Positions 55,226 through 64,000 of a DNA stretch of 64,000 bases are shown here, piece by piece. The notes under the pieces were generated by a model. It did no database searches, had not been told where the DNA came from, and was given only the letters and a program-made list of their open reading frames with translations. The stretch is taken from the NCBI GenBank assembly GCA_947311845.1, contig CAMZMU010000020.1:43438510-43502509 (forward strand), written 5' to 3'. The position numbers and the translations under genes were made by a program. The DNA is from Poa pratensis (Eukaryota > Streptophyta > Magnoliopsida > Poales > Poaceae). How positions within the stretch are numbered: position 1 is the first letter of the stretch; every line of letters begins with the position of its first letter.

Positions 55226-55849
55226 CATCTTCTTCTCCTTCTTCCATCTGGACACCACCAGGTGGCGTATCTTGCTTTGTGGAACCCCATTGCATTGCTT
55301 CTCGATGAGAAAGAGTTGGTTTTCCTCAACAGCCTTAGGCAGGATGATCTGCAGCAGCATGCTGTGAATTGTACAACGACCAACTCCAAAGCCAGGTAGA
55401 ATCTTCTTCTTCTTGGAAGGTTGGATCATGCTTCTATTCATAAGCTCTTTGTAGAAACGCTCTGCTACTTCCTCCACAGGCATATCACGGTTCTTTGCTA
55501 TATAGCTCTCTGCCATCCATCGCCTCAACAAGCGATTGCTTCTGATATCACGGTTTTGAGGGAAGATACAGAGGTACATGAAGATTGATTTCAAGTGATA
55601 CGGCAAGCCATCATAACTTCAGACAATTACATTTGTGATGTTTCGGAGATCAGACTCCAGCTATGCTCCGAAGTGTTCGTGCAACTTCATCCATTCCATT
55701 CTTGTCTTGGGCCTGTTGGCTAGAAGACCTCCTATTGTGGATATGGCAAGTGGAAGGCCCCGACATCTCTCTAAAATACATCTTGTTTCCTCCTCCAGTT
55801 CGACCGGCAAGCTACACTCAGTTGTTTTGTACACCTACATGTGATGGAA

Positions 55850-57516
55850 ACAAAATTTATTATTGAGTCTTCTAAAAAACTAGAATGATACTCCGCATGT
55901 TGCGGCGGGAATCTATTTAGAAACATCTGAAAGGGAATATAACACATGAGACATGCACACTAGATTTAATCGACATGAAATGATCATATATTAGACCAGT
56001 TAAGGGTCGTCCAGATTAACGAATGTTGATGTTGCATGACACTAGTTAAAGTCGTCAATAAATAAAATCAATGGCCTAGAAAAAATAATGACGTGGATAG
56101 CTTGAATGAAGAGATAGACTATCTTAATTGCAGGTACTGGAGTTTTACTTTATACAAGTATAGATAACGTAAATGAAAAGCTCATGTCGGCAGATATGAT
56201 ATTTAGTCAAACATTATTTTAGTTGTACTATAAAAAGTGGGGTTACTCGGGAGCAAGATATCAAAATCTCTTCAATTGTTGTGCACATGCCACAATATTT
56301 CAATTGGAATGTTCCAACCGTTCTTTTTCTTATGTTGCAATCTGGAACCACTTTGCAGAAATTTAGATTCCAATAGGTCAGAGGATATTGTAATTCATCC
56401 TTTACACTAATCAACTTAAACCCCATATTTTTTTTCCAAACTGCCTTGCAAGTTACAACTTCATTTCAGTTTTGTAACTCTATTAATCATACTACAGTAT
56501 GTTTTTTTTAGCAACAGGGGAGCGAGCGACATTCACATGCAGTAAAATGCTACAATCTTCAACAAAACCAAGCTTAAGAGATCAGACAACGTTGGCACTT
56601 TATGCAGGATTTATGAAGGAGGATACTGGTGTGGACATTTCAACAGAGTTCCTCATCGAACAATGACTGGTGTACAAAAGGCAGCCTTTCATGGAGGGTC
56701 CGCATCCTTGTCCGACGAGATCATACAGAGCAAGGTTCATAGATGGCTGAATCTCTTCCCCTCCCCCTTCCTCTCTCCGCCCTCTCTCTCTAGATTAATC
56801 GTGAGGGGAGGTTTTATTATTCAGATTCGTTTGAGAAATAAATCCCTCTTCTACACCCTTATTCAGATTCATTATTAAGATTCGTTTCAGATTCATTATT
56901 TCAGAATTTTCTTGTTCTATATTACACCCTTATTTAATCTAAAATATGAACACATTTGCTGGATTATTTTTTAAAATTATTTTACTCCATTTACCACGAT
57001 TGTACTTGAAAAACTACAACGATGAATTTGGGGAGACCAAGGTAATTATTTTAGTTTTGCAGGGTTGAGAATACCGAGTTACATGTGTTCGATATCAAAC
57101 CTTGAGTTATTCTTGTGGGAAAATAAGCCGATATTAAACTATATATAATTATCGTGGAAACTCTTTTTTACTAATCTGGCAATCATGGTAACGTGATCTA
57201 GCAACTAGTATAATTTTGTCAAAACATAACATGAGGTCTAATTTTGAAGTCATCACCGAGACGAACTTAACCGTGTAAGCAGATCGCCTATTTAAATAAC
57301 TGTTCGGTAAACAATCATCTTGTATTCTAGGATTTAACAATTAATACGCTGAAGTCCAATGAAATGCAAGATTACTACATACTTGCATGTGTTCTAATGT
57401 ATAGGAAAGCGCATGCACAAATTCGCCACATGCTTTCTCCATATGTACGACGCCTCTAGTTCACTTTTCTTCTTTTTATTTGTTTAGGTCCTTTGTTACA
57501 TTGTTTGTGTTAGGTT
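55850..57516. other. No gene seen
   Basis: AT-rich sequence between the NLR relic and the CACTA end. I looked for the missing NB-ARC P-loop and coiled-coil on the minus strand and did not find them. A plus-strand stretch near 56,540-56,720 looks weakly coding but is unassigned. Confidence 0.45.
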
Positions 57517-57630
57517 CACTAGTGGAAACAGGGCTATTAGTTCCGGGTCGTGAGGCCCTCTAGTCCCGGCTTGGCACCCGGGACAACAGAATCGGGACTA
57601 GAGGCCCCCCCTCTAGTCCCTGCTCAGTTA

Positions 57631-57820
57631 CGACCCGGGACAAAAGATCTCCCACGTGGCCGCTAGCCTGCGCGCGTGGTAGAGGACCTTTTGTCCCGGT
57701 TCGTAATACGACCCGGGACAAAAGATCTCCCACGTGGCCGCTGGCCTGCGCACGTGGTCGAGGACCTTTTGTCCCGGTTCGTAATACGACCCGGGACAAA
57801 AGATCTCCCACGTGGCAGCC
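57631..57820. repeat. 78-bp subterminal tandem array
   Basis: Units start at 57631, 57709 and 57787 (the last partial). Each holds GACCCGGGACAAAAGATC and, inverted, CCTTTTGTCCCGG, so a unit can fold on itself. Probably transposase-binding sites. Confidence 0.85.
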
Positions 57821-57944
57821 TCTGGCTTTTTTGTTTTCCCGCCTTATTTATTATTTAAATATTGCAAAATATATGGTTAATTAATTTCAAATCAGAAAAC
57901 TACATATAGCATATCAGAATGTTCATAAAAGAAATATCGTTTCA

Positions 57945-58080
57945 CGTCTATTCGATTACATGGAGATCATAACCGGGACTAGAGCCCGTCTATTCGATTA
58001 AATGGAGATCATAACCGGGACTAGAGCCCGTCTATTCGATTACATGGAGATCATAACCGGGACTAGAGCCCGTCTATTCG
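57945..58080. repeat. 42-bp tandem array
   Basis: Three units (57945, 57987, 58029) and a partial fourth (58071), each containing CGTCTATTCGATTA and ACCGGGACTAGAGCC. Only one or two differences are seen between units. They lie just past the end of the Ulp1-domain gene. Confidence 0.9.
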
Positions 58081-58105
58081 GTGCCATTGTATTTTCCCTT
58101 TGGGT

Positions 58106-61100
58106 TTATGACATGGTCCACAAAAAATCCCGCAATTTCTCTTGAATTGGAAGAAAGCGCTCCTTTAGTGGCAGATTCCTCCGCATTCTATCCAACTATA
58201 AAAGAAGGAGATCAATATGAATATCAATCATCATAACAAAAATTATGAATGACACTCAACACAATTGATGGTAATAAAATAAAATTGTGAATATATTTGT
58301 TCACGTACTTCTATACTTGTCGATGCGTTCCACTCACTGACCTCCCGGCGAATCCACTCGTAAACGAAGTATCCACACAAATTGGTCCCCGGTGGCTGCC
58401 TCTCGACGTACTTTACGAGAATATAATTCAACCTAATTTAAATCAAGCATGGTATAATATGGTATTGAAATTAGAATTAAAGAGATGCGCGAACCTAGCT
58501 AGCTCGTACTACTTACCTTGGGATGATGAAAACTAAGCTTCTCTTTAAATTCACCATGTGTTCTCTTTCTGAAATTTTTCCAAACCCTGCCCGGCAAAAA
58601 AATGAATAAATGAGTTATTAGTTACTTGATATCTCAGGAAATGAAGAAAAGAGACCGATATAGTGCGATAATGATTGAAATTACCTTTCGAGCGTATCTA
58701 GAATGCTTTGGTACTTCTCTTCGGGATACGCCAATGAGTCGTAGATTTCAACTCTTGCAGATTAAACTTCAATGATTAGCAGAATGTAATGGAAGTTGCG
58801 TATGTTTATATACGTCAGTAACTCATCAGTTACACATGGTGAAACATTGAGTAAGCAAAAATTAATTTGTACAAGACAGTAACACTCTTGCCCGAAGTTG
58901 TAAGGAATCAGTATCTTCTTTTTGTAATGTTGCCTCTGTATGAACCTTAGCAAGTTGGCCTCCATTTCCTTGTTGAAGTCCCGTAGCAAGACTTCATTAA
59001 CTCATTTTGGGTCAATGAACCCAATGTCAAAGATTCTTTTTGTATCACATTCATCACTTTTCATTCTGCATAATAGCGTAGTGAGCATAATTAGTGAAGG
59101 CAATGACCGACGGCAGGGAGCTAGAGACTTTATTTTAGAAATAAATGAATTGAATCACTTACAGACAATAGGTACTGACGAGACTCAAGTCGAGGACGTC
59201 AAGCTTGTATAGAAAAGAGAGTTCTTTAATATAAATTTGTACCTGGTCTTCACCTATGTAATGCTCATTTGTAACTTTCACAAGGATCATTTTTCGCTCT
59301 ACCTTTGTGACTTTCAAGTACCAGTCATGCAGTTTTCGCATTTGTGTTGGTAGAAGCTTCATCTGATCAGGTGGCAGCAGATCCTTCCCGTATTCCCATT
59401 TCCATGAGTCTACATCCGAAATGGGGATATCTTCGCTTTCCAGTTGAGAAAGAGAAATACCAGCTTCTGCAGCAAATTGCACCGCGTAGGATAAAGGAAT
59501 GCCCACCGCGGCGCCCTGATTAGTGGGTACCTTGAGCGGGGAGATCGACTGTTTTGCCTGTTCTCCGAGCTGGGCAACGTCTCTTTTCCCGCTGGCACTA
59601 CGAGTTCCCGTCATGTGGGAGCTAGTTCTCCTCATACATCGTAAATAGTCATCTAGCTTATTTATCTCAGTTTGCGATGGATGCTCAAGAAAGTCCTTAG
59701 CCCACTTTATTTCCGATGGAGCAAATATTTGCTTTGGCTCGGACTTTCTCGGTGCAAGCTGTCTTTTCACTTCGACAGCCACGATCGCGGCGTTTTCCTC
59801 TACCGTCCTGTCGTAAGCTCTGACGGGAGGAGCCGGCGGTACTTTTGGGAGGGGCTCCTGTCGGGGTCGCTTCCCCTTTTGGCCCTGAGCCTTAGTGGGC
59901 GGAGGTGGCGGAGTCGACTCAGGAGTCGACTGATGCGGCAGCGGAGTCAGCTGATGCGGCGGCGGAGATCGAGATGGACTCGTGTTGTGGTGGTCGTCCC
60001 TCTAGTCATCATGTGGACTTGGAGGTGGTGAATCGCGACTCGGAGGAGACGATGGTGGCCTTGGCGCCTGGCCTGGAAACACGATGTATTACTTGCGCCA
60101 TAGAATGATACCACCCCCGACGTCTCCTAGTGTTGTCTCATCATCAGCTCCAGGGATGTCAAGGTCCAGTGATTCATATCTTGGTAAAATTTGATCCACG
60201 CCGACACGACCATAGCCATCTAGAATCTCATTGCCAAGCCACAATGCTGTAGATTCACAAGTTAAAGCATAGCCGTCTGTCGCCTTCACGGATAATTTCC
60301 TCACTGCCACATGTAGCTCACAACTTCTCTTCTCCGTGATATAATCCATGGGGTAGCGATCCGTCGGTGCCTCATCAGCACCGACCCCCGTGGAAGCCAC
60401 GCTGCTTCTCCGCTGAGATGGGCCGCCTTGACTATCTTGCTGCAGCTGATGAGTTGGACTTTGCTAGCGCATTTCATCTATTTGCTTCTGCTGTGCCGCA
60501 AAAAGAGCAAGTAACTCGTCGTTCTTTCTTTCTAGGTTCTTCAACCGGTCTGATTCCTCCTGCTCCTTCCTCCTCTTTGCTCTCGCTCGGCTTCTATAAG
60601 AATCACGGTCCTCGGGAAACCCACTCTCCCACGGCACACTAGCTCCATAGCCTCGTGTTCGTCCCCCTTTTTCTTTGTTCCCGAGGGCCTTTGACAGCTC
60701 GTCGTTCTCTCTGTCGGGAATAAACTTTCCCTCTTGAACCTCGGCGATTACATGAACAATTGCTTTCTGGGGTATATGAATTTCTTTCTTTTCATCAACT
60801 ATTAACTCCCCTGTTTCCATGTCATACTCCGCCCCATGCCCAAGTACCCAATTTCTTACCCTATGGGGCCAGTCCTCTGTAGCTGGAGTGATCACTTTTC
60901 CACGCATGGCGGCCTCAGCTTGATCCCACTTAGGCTCGGCACTTCTGTAGCCACCTGCCCCCATCTTATGGTGATATTTCTTTTTCGCTGCATTATCCTT
61001 ATTCTTTTTCGACCTTTGCTTAGCTAGTTCCGAATTCTTGTACTCCAGAAATGAGTCCTAGTGAGCCCGCTGCCTCTCTAGTGTGCCAGTGAAATCTGGA

Positions 61101-61798
61101 GCTTTGTTATTTAAGACATACTCATGGTATAATCTGTTCTTTACTTATTGAATTGTTCAGCCATCTTCTTAAGAGCGAAATGCTAGACTTTGTCCGTCAT
61201 GGCTTTTGTCCTTGCCTCTGAATCCAAGACCGGTAGGGTGAAATGTGCAATGAGCATGTCCCAAAGCACACCTTTAGTTCTGTCGTCGACATAACTAACT
61301 CCCTCTACCTTTGCTAGCTTATTCCATTCCCGAACGCTGATCTCCACGTTGTCCCTAACAATAACTCCGCATTGATGCACAAACTTATTTGCGTTCGCCT
61401 TGGGTTCCAACGGTTTGCCCTCTGGAGAGACGACCTCAATCGTGAGATGCGCATCTTCGGCCAACCCTTTGGCATGGCCTCGTTTACCAGATTGGGTCGA
61501 TGCGGAGATCTAAAAATAAGAAACATTTGTTAATACATATATATACAAATCAATTATTGCATCTGATCAACAGAGGCTTAATATACCTCGCCAGACTGCT
61601 GGGTCCACCAATTTGCGAGTCGTCATCGCACTCGGTGCTCGTTTGCGCTTCGTCGCGTTGTTCCAGCTCCATTCCCGGACCGGACTCGTTCAAAAACTCT
61701 GAGCCATCTTCTGCTCCACTGTCTTCAGCTCCACCCGCGGGTTGCCGCATAATGGCGAAAATGTCCTCTTCCCCGTCTCTGCTATTGAAGTTATCCAT
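58106..61798 (-). pseudogene. CACTA ORF with Ulp1-type (C48) peptidase domain, degraded
   Basis: Multi-exon minus-strand gene. Exon 1 starts MDNFNSRDGEEDIF at 61798. Exon 2 onward gives HLTIEVVSPEGKPLEP, WDMLIAHFTLP, RVRNWVLGHGAEYDM, a coiled-coil stretch (RKDDELLALFAAQQKQ-like) and a Pro-rich linker. The C-terminal peptidase part has IPYNFGQECYCLVQI, VEIYDSLAYPEE and the presumed active-site Cys in PPGTNLCGYFVYEWI, ending WTMS and stop at 58106. C48 domains cleave SUMO-like conjugates; why CACTA elements carry them is not settled. In-frame stops occur near 61180, 61060, 60461, 60086, 59999 and 58997, plus a register loss near 61,150. Confidence 0.78.
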
Positions 61799-62040
61799 TG
61801 ATTAACTAATACAAAAGAAAGATAAAACAATGTTAGCATTAGCAGAAAAATTCAAAGTAGGGAACATTATTTTCCTCACTTTACAAAAGCAGCATTGATC
61901 AAATATGCAAAAGTATCACTCATACATCTTTATTTAATCCAGTTACATAGATCGGGTCCATTTTTATTTAACCCTAATACATCACGAATAATATCACTAA
62001 TACATCTCCTATCCCATGCATTAACCTCTCAAACTAACTT

Positions 62041-62440
62041 CGACCGGGTCCTAAGCCGTCGGCGCTACGCATTCAAAGATAAGGAACCTCACAGGGTCAT
62101 AGCTCACGTGAGGAGGAACCCTCTGAAGAAACGACCAGCTACTGTTATACTGCCTATCCAACAAATACATGTAGCGACGGACGTGCTCGCCTCCTCCCTG
62201 ATACGGCGACGTACCACCTCCTCGGGGGCCGGCTCCCTCTGTACCGAGCGTGGCCCACGCGACTGCCACCAAAGAAGATCCGGGTCGACGATGTCACCCG
62301 GATTCCCCACCAAGCTACGCGTCCCGGAAGGTAGCACCTCCCAGTGCCAACCCGGCGGAGCCCAGACCCAGACATCGCCCCTCTGGTCCAACAGGGACAT
62401 CGTCGCCGAGAACAATAAACTAAAAACACAATTTTTATAA
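62041..62440 (-). pseudogene. CACTA-associated protein fragment, unknown function
   Basis: Minus-strand frame with GDVWVWAPPGWHWEVL, LVGNPGDIVDPDLLWWQS and, after a one-base register loss near 62,210, HVRRYMYLLDRQYNSSW and VPPHVSYDPVRF. I have the impression of similar short proteins in grass CACTA elements but cannot name a family. It lies upstream of the Ulp1-domain gene, same strand. Confidence 0.45.
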
Positions 62441-62444
62441 GACT

Positions 62445-62610
62445 TAAGCAAAATGTTTACACTAACATCTAAGCAAAATGTTTACACTAACATCTAAGCA
62501 AAATTAAATCTACCTAACAAATATTTACACTAACAACTAACCCTAGCTCACCTAAGCAAAATATTTATACTAACACCTAAGCAAAATATTTACACTTAGC
62601 AATATTTACA
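62445..62610. repeat. 25-bp AT-rich tandem array
   Basis: Units TAAGCAAAATGTTTACACTA... start at 62445, 62470 and 62495, with degenerate copies to about 62,600. Non-coding. Confidence 0.75.
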
Positions 62611-64000
62611 CAAGTAATAAGAAAATACAAGTAAAAAAATCACATCTTCATTTCTGTTAAAAAGTACCAACTTTGGAGCATTTCTAAAGTATCAAATCTT
62701 GATCCTATTTCAAATTTACCCTCATGGATCTCTTGTACTAAGATAGTACTTCATGAAACATCACAGAAATAATTTTTGGAATGACCTCAAGCACCTTAAT
62801 TCAAGGCATTTTGTAGGCATGTTTAAACAGTGACCAATTTAACTTAGCAAAGTTTCTGAAATTTTTTTGTCTCCAAATTTTTTCTAGCACCAACTAGCAG
62901 CACTATAATGGTTGATCAGCACTAATTTAACTTACCAACTAGGAGCAACTAGCAGCAGTAGCAAAAGAAAGCAAAAACAAAATAGTGGGCATTTTATCAA
63001 ACACCTTAGGTGCAGCCTAGGTAGGGGAGGTAGGAGAGGGAGAGGAGGGCAGCACCTCGGGGAGGGGAGAGAGGGGAGGTCCACGGCGGTGTGGAGGTGC
63101 TCCTCGAGTGTGCCTCGGGCGCCGGCGTCGAGCGTGGCTCCAAGCGCGAGCGTGCTCATCGCGGCGGCGGACAGAGGGGGAGGGAGAGTGGCAGACGGGG
63201 CGGCAGCGGACAGAGCGCGTGGAGGTCGTCGGGCAGCGGCGGACGGGCGCACCGGCGCACCGGCGTCGAGTTGGGGCAGGGGGCGGCAGCGAGTTGCGGC
63301 TGCGGCGGCGATTCGGCAGCCTCACGACGTCGTTCTCGTCGCGGCAGCCTCCTCCTCCTCTGTTCCCGGTTCGTGGCTCGAACCAGGGATAAGGTCCTGG
63401 GTATTTATACCCAGGGACCTCTAGTCCCGGTTGGTGGCTCCAACCGGGACTAAAGGTCCCTAGAGGTATTTTTTCTGCGCGCCAAAGCCCAAATTTCCTA
63501 TGAAATGTGTTTGAAAGTGAATTTCAAAAGTGTTTAAATCTTAATTTGAATAACTTCTGCATACATTTGAATCTGACATAAATTTCAACATGAAAAGTGT
63601 TTGAATTTGAATAACTAATCCAAAACCATTTTCTGTTTTCTAAAATAATTATTCTAACTATTCAAACTATTAACCATTTTGCCATTTTCAATTAAAAATG
63701 CATTAACTAATATTGTTTGAATTTGAAAATCATATCTTTTCTGATTTCTTCAAATATCTAATTGTCTGAAAATTTGTAATAATCATCTCTTTAATTTAAA
63801 AACATCCTTAACAACATCCCATACAGTTACATAAAAGGTTTAATACATTATTACACATCACTAACAATTACATTACTACATAAACAGACTTGTTGGCTCG
63901 GAGGCCGTAGGATTAGGGGGAACGGCGGGAGGAGGCAGCCCCGTTCGCGGCGGCCTGGTTCTCGTGCGCACGTTTGCGCCGGAGGGCACGACCCATGGAG
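62611..64000. other. CACTA interior, no supported gene
   Basis: AT-rich DNA, a GC-rich island (about 63,000-63,400) with overlapping frames on both strands and no domain, then a self-complementary CTAGTCCCGG/CCGGGACTA segment (63,419-63,452), and further AT-rich DNA. At the very end a minus-strand stretch (64000 to about 63,920) could be the tail of a gene beyond the window. Confidence 0.4.

Larger units (their letters stand above)
38580..55835 (-). pseudogene. NB-LRR (NLR) disease-resistance gene relic, split by elements
   Basis: Minus-strand pieces in gene order. 55,835-55,226: end of NB-ARC with GLPLA-type CRGLPLAISTIGGLLANR, then winged-helix IFMYLCIFPQNRD and MHD-like CTIHSML. 53,790-53,654: LRR start (YIRSLTVFGDCPA, MRLLRVLDLEDTT). 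42,260-41,573: LRRs (LPNWITSLNDLTKVKL, FPKLKFLDIDGLEKIE). 38,766-38,580: C-terminus (EILQWQISQWQV ... VIFCT). NLRs bind nucleotide and trigger immunity. The coiled-coil and P-loop parts are missing. Stops occur at 55661-55663 and 55619-55621, with one-base shifts near 42,050 and 42,110. The LTR element replaced several LRRs. The gene cannot make a working receptor. Confidence 0.85.
57517..64000. mobile_element. CACTA (En/Spm) transposon, left part
   Basis: CACTAGTGGAAACAGGG at 57517 is a CACTA terminus. Subterminal repeats built on GTCCCGG/CCGGGAC follow in both orientations (57,540-57,820), with more such motifs near 63,410-63,465. The inside carries a minus-strand gene with a Ulp1-type domain, typical of large grass CACTA elements. 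The opposite terminus is not in the window, so the element continues beyond 64,000 or is broken there. No transposase (TnpD-like) core was seen. Confidence 0.8.

Noticed and set aside
57601..57860. CRISPR-like repeat array
   Set aside because: The repeats are adjacent without unique spacers, self-complementary, and belong to the CACTA subterminal region of a plant genome.
62912..63453. Long plus- and minus-strand frames rich in Gly/Arg/Ser
   Set aside because: GC-rich low-complexity DNA opens several frames at once; none shows a domain.

Overview
The window looks like transposon-dense DNA from a grass (Poaceae), most likely a Pooideae/Triticeae-type genome. The evidence is an Au-type SINE, Stowaway MITEs with CTCCCTCC ends, CACTA ends with subterminal repeats, a Tat-type Ty3/Gypsy element, an RTE-type LINE with a (TTG)n tail, and two recognisable host plant genes with grass-like exons. 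The species cannot be fixed from the sequence. Almost every coding segment belongs to a mobile element or to a host gene broken by one.

Layout. 1-8,030: MITEs, two LTR-like segments, then two Helitron-like elements directly head to tail on the minus strand (3,474-6,196 and 6,197 to about 8,025). 8,030-11,813: a long foldback element, an Au SINE (9,762-10,037) and degraded gene-like sequence. 11,814 to about 16,078: a third Helitron-like element on the minus strand, carrying a decayed RPA1-like gene and a perfect 60-bp Stowaway hairpin. It ends about 160 bp before the start codon of the first host gene.

16,238-37,209 (+): a nine-exon homologue of the chloroplast envelope protein CRL (CRUMPLED LEAF, CpeT/CpcT family). 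Exon 6 has an in-frame stop. Intron 6 is about 16.7 kb because it holds a 12.1-kb Tat-type Gypsy element (20,084-32,225, near-identical LTRs, TSD CTAGT) and a full-length RTE-type LINE (32,490-35,808, minus strand, 14-bp TSD). The Gypsy element carries gag-pol on the plus strand and a spliced six-exon gene on the opposite strand.

38,580-55,835 (-): an NB-LRR resistance-gene relic cut apart by an internally deleted L1 LINE (38,767-41,572), an 11.4-kb non-coding LTR element with about 4.9-kb LTRs (42,263-53,653), a 5'-truncated L1 (53,821-54,306) and a GC-rich gene-like block (about 54,322-55,225). 37,634 is an orphan CACTA end.

57,517-64,000: the left part of a CACTA transposon that runs off the window, with tandem subterminal arrays and a degraded minus-strand gene encoding a Ulp1-type (C48) peptidase domain.

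The host genes do not form a pathway; the common theme is insertional decay. Most frame breaks in the elements are one-base changes in or beside short homopolymers, so some could be assembly errors. The CRL stop is a substitution-type change in an otherwise intact exon set.
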